DNA of 64,000 bases. Origin: Pantoea dispersa (lineage in GTDB: Bacteria; Pseudomonadota; Gammaproteobacteria; Enterobacterales; Enterobacteriaceae). The notes beneath the pieces are model-generated. The model did not search any database and was not told the origin of the DNA. It saw nothing but the letters and a program-made list of their open reading frames with translations. The first letter of the stretch is position 1; each line of letters begins with the position of its first letter. The stretch covers positions 310,001 to 374,000 of the forward strand of contig NZ_SCKT01000001.1 in assembly GCF_014155765.1 (NCBI RefSeq), read 5' to 3'. Below, in pieces: positions 9,421 to 18,432 of the stretch. The translations under genes and the position numbers were made by a program.

Positions 9421-10857
9421 ATGACCCTTCATCATCAACACTACATTAATGGCGCGTTTGTCGAGGCGCATAACGATAGCTGGATTGAAGTGATTAACCC
9501 GGCGACGGAGACCCTGCTGTCACGCGTGCCCCAGGGCAGCAAACAGCAGGCGGCGGCAGCCATTGCCGCCGCAGAAGCCGCTCAGCCCGGCTGGGAAGCG
9601 TTACCGGCGGTGACGCGCGGCGACTGGCTGCACCGCATCGCCACGGCAATTCGCCAGCGCGAGCCTGAGCTGAGCGCCACCCTCGTCGCGGAGGGCGGCA
9701 AAACCCAGGCGCTGGCGCAAACCGAAGTGCTGTTTACCGCTGACTACCTCGACTACATGGCGGAATGGGCGCGACGCTACGAAGGGGAAATCGTCAACAG
9801 CGATCGCCCAAACGAAAACATCTTTGTGTTTAAGAAAGCGATTGGCGTGACCACCGGCATTCTGCCGTGGAATTTTCCCTTTTTCCTGATTGCGCGCAAA
9901 GCGGCACCGGCGCTGATCACCGGCAACACTATCGTGCTGAAGCCGAGTGAGATCACCCCGAATAACGCCGCCCTGTTCGCCGCCATTATCGACGACATCG
10001 GCCTGCCGCCCGGGGTAATTAACATCGTTTACGGCTATGGCCCGGAGGTGGGACAGGAACTGGCCGCCAACCCGAAAGTCGGGTTAGTGAGCCTGACCGG
10101 CAGCGTCAACGCCGGCATCGCCACCATGGCCGCCGCGGCACCGAATGTGACCAAAGTGTCGCTGGAGTTGGGCGGTAAAGCACCGGCAATTGTCATGGAC
10201 GACGCCGACCTCGATCTGGCCGTCAGGGCTATCGTCAGTTCGCGCATTATTAACAGCGGTCAGGTGTGTAACTGCGCCGAGCGCGTGTATGTGCAAGACG
10301 GCATTTACGATCGCTTTATCAGCGCCCTGACCGGGGCGATGCAGCAGGTGAAATTTGGCGATCCGGCGCAGCAGGCCGATGTGGATATGGGGCCGCTGAT
10401 TAGCGCAGCCGCGTGCGACCGCGTCGGGCAAAAGGTCGCCAGCGCCGTTGCGCAGGGCGGCAAGGTGGTGCTGGGCGGCAAACGCGCCGGTGAACGCGGC
10501 TTTTATTTTGAACCGACCATCATCACCGGGGTACGTCAGGAGATGGCGATCATGCGTGAGGAAATCTTTGGCCCGGTGCTGCCGGTGATGCGCTTTAACA
10601 CGCTGGATGAAGCCATCGCGCTGGCTAACGACTGCGACTATGGCCTGACCTCATCGCTGTATACCCGCGATCTGAACACCGCGATGATCGCGCTGCGCCG
10701 GCTGAAATTCGGGGAAACCTACATTAATCGCGAAAATTTTGAAGCGATGCAGGGATTCCATGCCGGCTGGCGCAAATCCGGCATCGGCGGTGCCGATGGC
10801 CGCCACGGGCTGGAGGAGTATCTGCAAACGCACGTCGCCTATCTGCAGTTTGCCTGA
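9421..10857 (+). CDS. aldA: Lactaldehyde dehydrogenase AldA
   Basis: NAD-dependent oxidation of L-lactaldehyde to L-lactate (also glycolaldehyde to glycolate). The 478-aa enzyme has the aldehyde dehydrogenase hallmarks: GILPWNFPFFLIARK and TGNTIVLKPSE for cofactor binding, the general-base segment SLELGGKAPAIVMDDAD, and the catalytic cysteine in NSGQVCNCAERVYV. AldA-specific signatures ADYLDYMAEWARRYEGEI and NRENFEAMQGFHAGWRKSGIGGADG are present. ATG 9421 is preceded by GTGGAG, and the in-frame GTG at 9406 forms part of that site. Its place beside the rha genes pairs it with RhaD. In E. coli aldA lies far from rha. Confidence 0.95.
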   Translation: MTLHHQHYINGAFVEAHNDSWIEVINPATETLLSRVPQGSKQQAAAAIAAAEAAQPGWEALPAVTRGDWLHRIATAIRQREPELSATLVAEGGKTQALAQTEVLFTADYLDYMAEWARRYEGEIVNSDRPNENIFVFKKAIGVTTGILPWNFPFFLIARKAAPALITGNTIVLKPSEITPNNAALFAAIIDDIGLPPGVINIVYGYGPEVGQELAANPKVGLVSLTGSVNAGIATMAAAAPNVTKVSLELGGKAPAIVMDDADLDLAVRAIVSSRIINSGQVCNCAERVYVQDGIYDRFISALTGAMQQVKFGDPAQQADVDMGPLISAAACDRVGQKVASAVAQGGKVVLGGKRAGERGFYFEPTIITGVRQEMAIMREEIFGPVLPVMRFNTLDEAIALANDCDYGLTSSLYTRDLNTAMIALRRLKFGETYINRENFEAMQGFHAGWRKSGIGGADGRHGLEEYLQTHVAYLQFA

Positions 10858-10866
10858 TGCGTAAAC

Positions 10867-10889
10867 ACCGGTGCGCAGCGCGCACCGGT
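10867..10889. terminator. GC-rich hairpin between convergent aldA and the MHS transporter gene
   Basis: A perfect 10-bp stem (10867-10876 with 10880-10889) has a 3-base loop, in a 38-bp gap between convergent genes. There is no U-tract on either side, so this may be a transcription barrier rather than a classical intrinsic terminator. Confidence 0.45.
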
Positions 10890-10895
10890 TGCCAC

Positions 10896-12170
10896 TTAGC
10901 GTATCCGTTTCTGACTGCGCAGCAGCGCTACCCCGCTAAAGAGCGACATCGCCATCAGGTAGTAGCCCGGCGCCAGACTGGTGCCGGTGGCACTGATCAG
11001 CAGCGTGCAAATCAGCGGTGCAAAACCGCCAAACACCGTAACCGCAATGTTATAGCTGATGGCCATGCCGCTGGCGCGCGTACCAATCGGGAACAGATCC
11101 GCCATCACCGAGGGTACGGTAGAAAAATAGATCGATTTCAGCAGCGCCATCCAGCATACCAGCACAATCAGCGTGGTCGGCGTAGTGTGATTGACCACCA
11201 GCCGAAAGGCCGGATAGATGGTGACCATCAGCAGTATGAGCGATCCCCACATCAGCGGCAGGCGGCCAATGCGCTCCGCCCACAATCCCATCAGCGGCGT
11301 CACTACCGTCAGAATCACCCCGGCCAGCAGCGTGGCAGTAAAGGCCACCGAGCCCGGCAGATGCAGGTTTTTGGTTGCGTAGGTCGGCACGTAGTTGAGC
11401 ATGTAGTTGACCGCCGTGGAGATCACCATCAGGCCAATCGCCAGCAGCATCAGCGCTTTTTGCCGGCCAAACAGCCGTTTCAGCGGGGCCGCTTCCGGCG
11501 TCTGTGCGGCAAAGCTGGCGGGCTCATGCACGTGGCGGCGGATATACAGCCCGAGCGGGCCAATCAGCAGGCCGAAGGCAAACGGAATACGCCAGCCCCA
11601 CGCCTGAATCTGGCTTTCGCTCAGGATCTGCGTCAGACCGAGACCAAACGCCGAAGCCATTAGCGTGCTGGCGCCCTGGGTGGCGAACTGCCAGCTGGCG
11701 ATAAAGGCTTTGCGCTCGGGAAAATGCTCGACCAGAAACGCCGTGGAGCTGCCAAACTCGCCACCGGCAGAAAAGCCCTGCACCAGGCGCGCCAGCAGGA
11801 TCAGCAGCGGTGCGAGCAGGCCGATGCTGTCGTAGCCCGGCATAAACGTGATGATGGCTCCGCCAAGCATCATCAGGTTGATGGAGAGCAGCAGCGCTTT
11901 TTTACGCCCGTGGCGATCGGCATAGTTGCCCAGCACCACCGCACCCAGCGGGCGAATCAGAAAGGAGACGCCGAAGCTGCCAAAGGTCAGCAGCAGCGAG
12001 ACCGACGCATCGCTGGTGGGAAAGAAGGCGTGGGCGATATAGCTGGCGAAGAAGCCATATACCGCAATGTCGAACCACTCCAGCGCATTACCAATGCAGG
12101 TCGCAAACAGCGTTTTGTGCAGGTTTGGCTTCACGCCGCTCAGCGGCGCGCTATGGCTGAGGCTGCTCAT
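10896..12170 (-). CDS. MFS transporter, metabolite:H+ symporter (MHS) family
   Basis: A 424-aa, 12-helix secondary transporter of the MHS group (ProP, citrate and dicarboxylate symporters). The N-terminal TCIGNALEWFDIAVYGFFA, LGNYADRHGRKKALL, ARLVQGFSAGGEFGSS and the long cytoplasmic loop are typical. ATG 12170 has GGAGGT upstream and overlaps the stop of the M20 peptidase gene (ATGA), so the pair is translationally coupled. The substrate is probably a peptide, acyl-amino acid or organic acid processed by that peptidase. This is inference; the family fold does not fix the substrate. Confidence 0.85.
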   Translation of the reverse strand: MSSLSHSAPLSGVKPNLHKTLFATCIGNALEWFDIAVYGFFASYIAHAFFPTSDASVSLLLTFGSFGVSFLIRPLGAVVLGNYADRHGRKKALLLSINLMMLGGAIITFMPGYDSIGLLAPLLILLARLVQGFSAGGEFGSSTAFLVEHFPERKAFIASWQFATQGASTLMASAFGLGLTQILSESQIQAWGWRIPFAFGLLIGPLGLYIRRHVHEPASFAAQTPEAAPLKRLFGRQKALMLLAIGLMVISTAVNYMLNYVPTYATKNLHLPGSVAFTATLLAGVILTVVTPLMGLWAERIGRLPLMWGSLILLMVTIYPAFRLVVNHTTPTTLIVLVCWMALLKSIYFSTVPSVMADLFPIGTRASGMAISYNIAVTVFGGFAPLICTLLISATGTSLAPGYYLMAMSLFSGVALLRSQKRIR

Positions 12171-13588
12171 GCGCCACCTCCGGCATAGGCGCGGTGTTGC
12201 GCCAGCCATTCCGTGCCCTGCTCGCCCAGCTCCCACAGCAGCTGCGTCATGATCTGCAGCCCTTCGCGGGCAATCGATTTCAGCATGTGCTCATTCACGC
12301 CATGTTGACCGCAGGCGGGATACGAATGTGGCACCCACAGCGTTGGCAGGCCCAGAATCTCCGCGAACACCTCATTTGGCAGCGATCCACCAAGGTTGGG
12401 CAGCAGCGCCGGTTTTTTGCCGCTGGTTGCCGCCATGCTGTTCAGCACCCAGTGCACCAGCGGATCGTCAGGATCAAGACGCGTGGCGGGTGAACCACGC
12501 AAAAACTCAACCTCAACATCATGGAAGCCGTGCTGCGCCAGATGCGCGCTGACGTGCTGCGCCAGCCGCTGCCAGTCGGTACCGACCACAAAACGCAGCT
12601 GGCACACCGCCGTCGCGCTGCCGGGAATGGCATTCATCGGGCGCGCCGGATTACCGGTGAGAAACGACAGCACTTCCAGCGTGTTCCAGCCGTACAGGCG
12701 TTCGGCAGGCGTCAGGCCTGGCTCGCCCCAGTTGGTGTCAATCGCGGGATCGCCTGGCATGCCACCCACCTCGATATCGCTGAGAATGGCGCGCACCTGC
12801 GGCGTCAGCGAGTCGGGCCGCAGCGCCTCCACCTGCAGCACGCCCTGCGCGTCCACCAGCGTGGCGATGGCGCTGGCCAGCCGGGTGCCGGGATTGCTCA
12901 GCAGTCCGCCCCAGTTGCCGGAGTGATAAGCATTGTCACGCGCGTTGATGGTCAGGCGGAAATTTACCGCACCGCGCGAACCGAGGAACAGCGTCGGCCG
13001 CACGGCGTTGAGCCGCGGACCGTCTGAGGCAATGAACAGGTCAGCCTGCAACAGTTCCGCCTGCTGCTGACACAGCTGCGCCAGCCCCGGCGAGCTGATC
13101 TCTTCGCCCATCTCAAACAGCCATTTGCAGTTAAAGCCGAGACGGCCGCCGCGCGCCTGGTACACCTGCTCCAGCGCCGCAAGATTGACGCAGTGTTGAC
13201 CTTTGTTGTCGGCGCTGCCGCGTCCGTACCAGCGATCGCCCTCTTCGGTCAGCTGCCACGGCGACAGCCCGCTGCGCCAGTTTTCGTCATCGCCGAATAC
13301 CACATCACCGTGCCCGTAGCTCAGCAAGGTCGGTAAGGCGGGATCTTCCATGCGCACCGCCACAAGGAATGGCCGGCCGGCGGCGTGCGGGTTATCGATG
13401 AGCTGTAGCGTGAAGCCCAGCGCCTGCAGTTGCGGCGCAATCTCCTGCTGCAAATAGTCCTGTAGTGCCGCATCGCGATCGTCGCGCTGGCTCTCGGTGC
13501 GCCATGCCACGCGGCGCGCCAGGATACGTTGAAATTCCCCGCTGTCGAAATATGCGGTGGCCTGCTGAACCGCCTGTTGTGCTGTCAT
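12167..13588 (-). CDS. M20-family metallopeptidase/deacylase
   Basis: A 473-aa cytoplasmic zinc hydrolase of the M20 dipeptidase/deacylase group. Visible metal-site segments are SYGHGDVV (first ligand His and Asp), GRGSADNKGQ (bridging Asp), EMGEEISSPG (catalytic and ligand Glu) and a C-terminal SYPACGQHGVNEH. The lid-domain insertion between is normal for the family. There is no signal peptide. It is cotranscribed with the MHS transporter and divergent from a LysR gene 147 bp away, forming a small uptake-and-hydrolysis unit. The real substrate (dipeptide, N-acyl amino acid, carbamoyl compound) cannot be told from sequence. Confidence 0.88.
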   Translation of the reverse strand: MTAQQAVQQATAYFDSGEFQRILARRVAWRTESQRDDRDAALQDYLQQEIAPQLQALGFTLQLIDNPHAAGRPFLVAVRMEDPALPTLLSYGHGDVVFGDDENWRSGLSPWQLTEEGDRWYGRGSADNKGQHCVNLAALEQVYQARGGRLGFNCKWLFEMGEEISSPGLAQLCQQQAELLQADLFIASDGPRLNAVRPTLFLGSRGAVNFRLTINARDNAYHSGNWGGLLSNPGTRLASAIATLVDAQGVLQVEALRPDSLTPQVRAILSDIEVGGMPGDPAIDTNWGEPGLTPAERLYGWNTLEVLSFLTGNPARPMNAIPGSATAVCQLRFVVGTDWQRLAQHVSAHLAQHGFHDVEVEFLRGSPATRLDPDDPLVHWVLNSMAATSGKKPALLPNLGGSLPNEVFAEILGLPTLWVPHSYPACGQHGVNEHMLKSIAREGLQIMTQLLWELGEQGTEWLAQHRAYAGGGA

Positions 13589-13637
13589 GTTTGCCCTGCC
13601 TGTTATAGGTCTGCTGTTTTTTCATCTTTGCGGAAAG

Positions 13638-13695
13638 GCAGCTTTGCCACAATTATCAATTTATCGAGTAAGATTTGCCTTTAAAGCAAAGCTGC
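13638..13695. repeat. Inverted repeat in the M20 peptidase/LysR divergent promoter region
   Basis: A 10-base arm at 13638-13647 (GCAGCTTTGC) recurs inverted and intact at 13686-13695, 38 bases apart, flanking an AT-rich centre. The position between a LysR gene and its presumed target suggests an operator pair or looping site. LysR control is inferred. Confidence 0.45.
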
Positions 13696-13735
13696 GTTGC
13701 CCGATTTCGAGGCAGGCACAGACGGAGGCCATGGC

Positions 13736-14650
13736 ATGTTAAGCACCGAAATGCGTTATTTTCTCGCGGTAGCCGATTGCGGTTCGCTCAGCGCAGCCAG
13801 CGCCCAGCTGTTTGTGGCGGTCTCTGCCATCAGCCGCCAGATTCAGCGGCTGGAGCAGCAGCTGGGCGTGATGCTGTTTGCGCGTCATGCGCGCGGCATG
13901 GTGCTGACCGAGGCCGGCGAGATTTTTGCCCATCACGTGCGCAAAAATCTGCTGGATATGGAGTATGCGCTGGCGGAGATCAAAGGGCTGAAGGCGGTGC
14001 GGCGCACGCTGATTCGTGTCGCCTGCACCGACGGGCTGGCGTTTACCCTGCTGCCCCGGCTGATTGCCGCCTTTCGCCGCGATCATCCCGGCGTGCTGTT
14101 TGACGTACGGGTGGCGAGCGCACAGGGCGTGGCTGAACTGTTGCGCAGCGGCGAGTGCGACGTGGCATTACAATTCAGCCTGCATGCAGAACGAGCCGTT
14201 GAGGTGGTGGGCTCATGGCCGGCACCAGTGCTGCTGGTGATGCATGACAGCCATCCGCTGGCGGGCGTGCCGCAGGTGGCGCTGGCCGATCTCAGCCACT
14301 ATCCGCTGGCGCTGCCGCAGCAAAACACCACGGTACGCCAGCTGTTTGAGCTGGCCAGCCACATGAGTGGCCACCTGATTGAACCGGTGCTGACCTGCGA
14401 CAACTTCTCCACCCTGTTCCATTTTTTACTGCGCACGCCGCTGGCGGTGACCATTTGCAGCAGTTTTACCCTGGCGGAGGAAGCGCAGCAGCAGGGTCTG
14501 GTGATGCGCGCGGTCAATATCGATCAGCTGAGCCAGCGTACGCTGCAGCTGCAGACGCAGTCAGGGCGACCCCGCAGCGCCGCCCTGACTCTGTTTCTGA
14601 CCTTTCTGCAACAGCAGCTCAGCGCGCTGTCCGCTGCGATTAAGGCGTGA
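13736..14650 (+). CDS. LysR-family transcriptional regulator
   Basis: A 304-aa LysR regulator with an N-terminal winged helix-turn-helix (EMRYFLAVADCGSLSAASAQLF, AVSAISRQIQRLEQQLGVMLFAR) and a C-terminal effector domain. ATG 13736 is preceded by GGAGG at 13724-13728; the upstream in-frame ATG at 13697 lacks such a site. It is divergent from the M20 peptidase/MHS transporter operon, its likely target. Its 3' end overlaps the convergent DppA-like gene by 11 bp. Confidence 0.88.
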   Translation: MLSTEMRYFLAVADCGSLSAASAQLFVAVSAISRQIQRLEQQLGVMLFARHARGMVLTEAGEIFAHHVRKNLLDMEYALAEIKGLKAVRRTLIRVACTDGLAFTLLPRLIAAFRRDHPGVLFDVRVASAQGVAELLRSGECDVALQFSLHAERAVEVVGSWPAPVLLVMHDSHPLAGVPQVALADLSHYPLALPQQNTTVRQLFELASHMSGHLIEPVLTCDNFSTLFHFLLRTPLAVTICSSFTLAEEAQQQGLVMRAVNIDQLSQRTLQLQTQSGRPRSAALTLFLTFLQQQLSALSAAIKA

Positions 14651-16235
14651 TATCCACCGGATAGAAGATATGCTTGCCGAACGGATCCACCTGGTAGCCG
14701 CTGACCGATTTACGCACCGGCTCAAAAATCGTTGAGTGCGCAATCATGACTGCCGGCATCTGGTCATGCATCATCTGCTGCGCCTCGCGGTATAACGCCA
14801 CGCGCTTGTCGTGATTTTGCTCGGCGCGCGCCTCGGTGATGATCTTCTCAAACGGCGCATAGCACCATTTGGACGAGTTGGAGCCGCCGTTCGCCGAGGT
14901 GCAGCTGTACAATGGCCCGAAGAAGTTATCCGGATCGCCGGTGGCGGTGGTCCAGCCCATCAGCGCCGCCTGATGCTCGCCGCCCTTGACGCGCTTCAGG
15001 TATTCGCCCCACTCATAGCTGACGATGTTGGCTTTGATGCCCACTTTTGCCCAGTCGGCCTGAATCATCTCAGCCATGCGGCGGGCATTGGGGTTATACG
15101 GCCGCTGGACCGGCATCGCCCACAGCGAAATTTCGGTGCCCGGCTGAATGCCGGCCTGCTGCAGCAGCGCTTTGGCCTGTTGCGGATCGTAGGCGTAATC
15201 CTGCAGATCTTTATCAGCACTCCACACATCCGGCGGCAGAATATTTTTCGCCACCGTGCCGGTACCTTTGAAGATGGCATCAATGATCGCCTGCTTATTG
15301 ATGGCCATCGCCAGCGCCTGGCGCACTTTCACGTTGTCCAGCGGGGCTTTGGTGGTGTTGAACGACAGGAAACCGGTGTTGAGGCCAGATTTCTGTTCCA
15401 GCGTGATGTTCGGGTTGTGGCGCATGTTGTCGAGATCGGCCGGATTAGGGAACGGCATTACCTGGCACTCGTTTTTCTCCAGTTTGGCATAGCGCACCGA
15501 GGCGTCCGGGGTGATGGAAAACACCAGACGATCGATTTTGGCCTTGCCCTGCCAGTACTGCGGGAAGGCTTTGTAGAGAATGCGGGAATCTTTTTGATAC
15601 TGCACCAGCTCAAACGGTCCGGTGCCAATCGGCTGCATGTCCACTTTTTCTGGCGTACCGGCTTTCAGCATCTGGTCGGCATATTCCGCCGAGTGAATCG
15701 AGGCGAAATACCACGCCAGATCGGCGAGAAACGGCGCTTCGGCATGGGCCAGCGTAATCCGCACTGTCAGATCATCCACCTTATCGATACGGGTGATCAG
15801 TTTTGCCAGCTCGAGGCTTTCAAAGTTGGCATAGTTACCGCCCGAAACGGTGTGATACGGGTTTTTCGTATCCAGCTGGCGCATAAACGAGAAGATCACG
15901 TCGTCGGCGTTGAGATCGCGCGACGGCGTAAAAAGTTTATTGCTCTGGAACTTAACCCCTTTGCGCAGATGGAAGGTATAGACCTTGCCGTCCGGGCTGA
16001 TCTCCCAGCGCTCCGCCAGGCTGGGCACCAGCTCGGTGGTGCCCGGTTTGAAATCCACCAGGCGGTTAAAAATCGGCACGGCGCTGGCGTCCACGCTGGT
16101 ACCGGAGGTGTAGAGCTGCGGGTTGAAGTTCTCCGGCGAGCCTTCAGAACAGTAAACCAGCGTCTTCGCCGAGACGCCGCCTGCAACCGCTAACCCCAGT
16201 GCGCTAAGCGCCAGTTTTCCTATCATCTTTTTCAT
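14640..16235 (-). CDS. DppA-like dipeptide ABC transporter substrate-binding protein
   Basis: Periplasmic peptide-binding protein (SBP family 5), 531 aa, very close to E. coli DppA: AKTLVYCSEGSPENFNPQ after a signal peptide (MKKMIGKLALSALGLAVAG, cut near VSA/K), then ELVPSLAERWEIS, GTGPFELVQYQKDSRI and WAMPVQRPYNPNARRMAEMI. Start ATG 16235 begins at the signal peptide with GAGAAG upstream; the longer frame is spurious. No permease or ATPase genes are nearby, so it may serve a Dpp transporter encoded elsewhere. It is divergent from pepT, which cleaves tripeptides. Confidence 0.9.
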   Translation of the reverse strand: MKKMIGKLALSALGLAVAGGVSAKTLVYCSEGSPENFNPQLYTSGTSVDASAVPIFNRLVDFKPGTTELVPSLAERWEISPDGKVYTFHLRKGVKFQSNKLFTPSRDLNADDVIFSFMRQLDTKNPYHTVSGGNYANFESLELAKLITRIDKVDDLTVRITLAHAEAPFLADLAWYFASIHSAEYADQMLKAGTPEKVDMQPIGTGPFELVQYQKDSRILYKAFPQYWQGKAKIDRLVFSITPDASVRYAKLEKNECQVMPFPNPADLDNMRHNPNITLEQKSGLNTGFLSFNTTKAPLDNVKVRQALAMAINKQAIIDAIFKGTGTVAKNILPPDVWSADKDLQDYAYDPQQAKALLQQAGIQPGTEISLWAMPVQRPYNPNARRMAEMIQADWAKVGIKANIVSYEWGEYLKRVKGGEHQAALMGWTTATGDPDNFFGPLYSCTSANGGSNSSKWCYAPFEKIITEARAEQNHDKRVALYREAQQMMHDQMPAVMIAHSTIFEPVRKSVSGYQVDPFGKHIFYPVDITP

Positions 16236-16349
16236 CGTCTTCTCGCTTTTTATTGACTTCCATGAGCCAGCATCGGTATTTATTTCATAAATAACATGAT
16301 TTAGCCGTCTGGCGTATCTCCAGTGGCGCAAAGCTAATAAGGAATTGTG

Positions 16350-17576
16350 ATGACAGACCAACTTGCCCGTCAGCTGACCCAGCGTTTTTACCGTTATCTG
16401 GCGGTCTCCAGCCAGAGCGATGCCAAATCCAGCACGCTGCCCAGTACGCCGTCGCAACACGCCATGGCGGAACTGCTGGCGCAGGAGTTGCGCGATCTCG
16501 GTCTGCAGGATGTGGTGATTGATCAGCATGCCACGGTGACCGCCGTGAAACCGGGCAACCGGCCTGGCGCGCCGCGCGTAGGCTTTATCACCCATATTGA
16601 TACCGTGGATGTCGGGCTATCGCCGGATATCCATCCGCAAACCCTGCGCTTTGAGGGTGCGGATCTGTGTCTGAATGCGCAGCAGGACATCTGGTTGCGG
16701 GTGGCGGAGCATCCGGAAATCCTGCCGTATGTCGGTCAGGAGATTGTGTTCAGCGACGGCACCAGCGTGCTGGGGGCCGACAACAAAGCGGCAGTCAGCG
16801 TGGTGATGACGCTGGTGGAGAACCTGCGTGGCGAGCACGGTGATGTGGTGGTGGCGTTTGTGCCGGATGAAGAGATTGGCCTGCGCGGCGCCAAGGCGCT
16901 GGACCTGGAGACGCGCTTTAACGTCGATTTCGCCTGGACCATCGACTGCTGCGAGCTGGGCGAAGTGGTGTATGAGTGCTTCAATGGCGCCTCCGCTGAA
17001 ATTACCTTCACCGGCGTGCCGGCGCATCCCATGTCGGGCAAAGGCGTGCTGGTGAATCCGCTGCTGATGGCGCACGACTTCATCGCCCGCTTCGACCGGC
17101 TTGCCACGCCCGAGCATACCGCCGGGCGCGAAGGCTATATCTGGTTCAATGATATGCAGGCCAATGCCAGCCACGCGGTATTGAAAGCGTCGATTCGCGA
17201 TTTCGATTTGAAGGGTTTTGATGCGAAGAAGCAGCAGCTGGTGGAAGTCGCCGATCAGATCGCCGCGCACTATCCGACAGGTCACGTCGCGCTGAAGATC
17301 AATGATATCTATAGCAACATCAGTAACGCGATAGGTGAGGACCGGCGGGCAATTGATCTGATTTTTGCTGCGCTGCAGCAGGTGGGCGTGGAACCTAAAG
17401 TGATTCCGATGCGCGGCGGCACCGATGGGTCTGCGCTGTCGGCCAAAGGGTTACTGACGCCGAATTTCTTCACCGGCGCGCACAATTTCCATTCGCGCTT
17501 TGAATTCCTGCCGATCCCGTCGTTTGTGAAGTCGTATCAGGTGGCGGAAGCGCTCTGTTATCTGGCGGCTAAATAA
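16350..17576 (+). CDS. pepT: Peptidase T (tripeptidase)
   Basis: Zinc aminotripeptidase removing N-terminal residues from tripeptides in the cytoplasm. The 408 aa equal the length of E. coli PepT. Dizinc-site segments are intact: GFITHIDTVD, LGADNKAAV, VPDEEIGLRGAK, TIDCCELGE and the C-terminal GAHNFHSRFEF. ATG 16350 follows AAGGA at 16338-16342; GTG 16347 is the alternative. It is divergent from the DppA-like gene across 114 bp, which probably holds promoters for both, and E. coli pepT is FNR-induced. Confidence 0.95.
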   Translation: MTDQLARQLTQRFYRYLAVSSQSDAKSSTLPSTPSQHAMAELLAQELRDLGLQDVVIDQHATVTAVKPGNRPGAPRVGFITHIDTVDVGLSPDIHPQTLRFEGADLCLNAQQDIWLRVAEHPEILPYVGQEIVFSDGTSVLGADNKAAVSVVMTLVENLRGEHGDVVVAFVPDEEIGLRGAKALDLETRFNVDFAWTIDCCELGEVVYECFNGASAEITFTGVPAHPMSGKGVLVNPLLMAHDFIARFDRLATPEHTAGREGYIWFNDMQANASHAVLKASIRDFDLKGFDAKKQQLVEVADQIAAHYPTGHVALKINDIYSNISNAIGEDRRAIDLIFAALQQVGVEPKVIPMRGGTDGSALSAKGLLTPNFFTGAHNFHSRFEFLPIPSFVKSYQVAEALCYLAAK

Positions 17577-17603
17577 GCGTGGTTGCAGGGAATCGCCGAA
17601 GAT

Positions 17604-17629
17604 GCCTGACCGGCGACTGCCGGTCAGGC
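17604..17629. terminator. Perfect 11-bp hairpin between convergent pepT and an SBP gene
   Basis: The arms 17604-17614 and 17619-17629 are perfectly complementary around a GACT loop. No U-tract is present on either strand. It occupies most of the 63-bp gap between convergent genes. Confidence 0.5.
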
Positions 17630-17639
17630 TGACACCCGC

Positions 17640-18419
17640 TTACTTGCTGACGCTGACGTCAATGCCCGGGAAGAATTTCGCCGCCAGTTTAGTCACGGTG
17701 CCGTCGGCCTGGACTTTGGCGATGGCCGCATCCAGTTCACCTTTCAGCTTGCTATCGCCTTTGCGCAGACCGAAACCAATGCCGGAACCGAGAATGGTGT
17801 CGTCTTCCACCGGCTTACCGGCGAAGGCGAAACCTTTGCCCTGCGGCTTATCGAGGAAACCAGACTGACCGGCGGCGGACATCACCAGCGTACCGTCAAG
17901 ACGGCCAGCGACCATGTCGTTGTATACCTGGTTCTGATCCTGATACGACGTGACCGTCACGCCCTGGGATTCCCAGTGCTTTTTAGCGTAGGTTTCCTGG
18001 ATTGAGCCCTGCAGCACGCCGATATTTTTTCCTTTCAGCGACGCCGCCGTCGGCTCGAGTTTCTCGCCCTGCTTCACAATCAGCATGGTGGGAATGCGGT
18101 AGATCGGGTTGGTGAAGTCGATACTTTTCGCCCGCGCCTCGGTGATGTTCATCGCCGAGTTAATCGCATCGAATTTTTTCGCCTGCAGCGCCGGGATCAG
18201 CGCATCAAAGCTGCTCTCAACCCATTTACAGTCAAAATGGCCGACCTGGCAGATGGCTTTGCCCAGTTCGATGTCAAAACCCTCCAGCTCGCCCTGCGCG
18301 TTGCGGCTTTCAAACGGTGGATATTGTGATTCCAGACCGTAGCGCAGGCTCTCCTGCGCCAGCGCCTGCACGGAGGTGATCATGCCCAGTGCGATAAACA
18401 GTGCGTTCAGTTTTTTCAT
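17640..18419 (-). CDS. Amino-acid ABC transporter substrate-binding protein (HisJ/ArgT-like)
   Basis: A 259-aa periplasmic binding protein of SBP family 3. A signal peptide (MKKLNALFIALGMITSVQALA, cut at AQE) is followed by LRYGLESQYPPFESR, GEVxGFDIELGKAI-type (here GELEGFDIELGKAI), DAINSAMNITEARAKSIDFTNPIY and GVLQGSIQETYA, as in lysine/arginine/ornithine and histidine binders. ATG 18419 follows AGGGGA. The stop of an aminotransferase gene lies 13 nt upstream, so they form an operon. No permease genes are near, making this an orphan receptor; ligand unknown. Confidence 0.87.
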   Translation of the reverse strand: MKKLNALFIALGMITSVQALAQESLRYGLESQYPPFESRNAQGELEGFDIELGKAICQVGHFDCKWVESSFDALIPALQAKKFDAINSAMNITEARAKSIDFTNPIYRIPTMLIVKQGEKLEPTAASLKGKNIGVLQGSIQETYAKKHWESQGVTVTSYQDQNQVYNDMVAGRLDGTLVMSAAGQSGFLDKPQGKGFAFAGKPVEDDTILGSGIGFGLRKGDSKLKGELDAAIAKVQADGTVTKLAAKFFPGIDVSVSK

Positions 18420-18432
18420 TATTTTCCCCTAA

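Noticed and set aside
14811-16193. Long open frame on the plus strand opposite the DppA-like gene
   Set aside because: It is an antisense shadow: no RBS, Arg/His/Gly-rich composition and no family signature, while the minus-strand frame is a clear DppA homologue.
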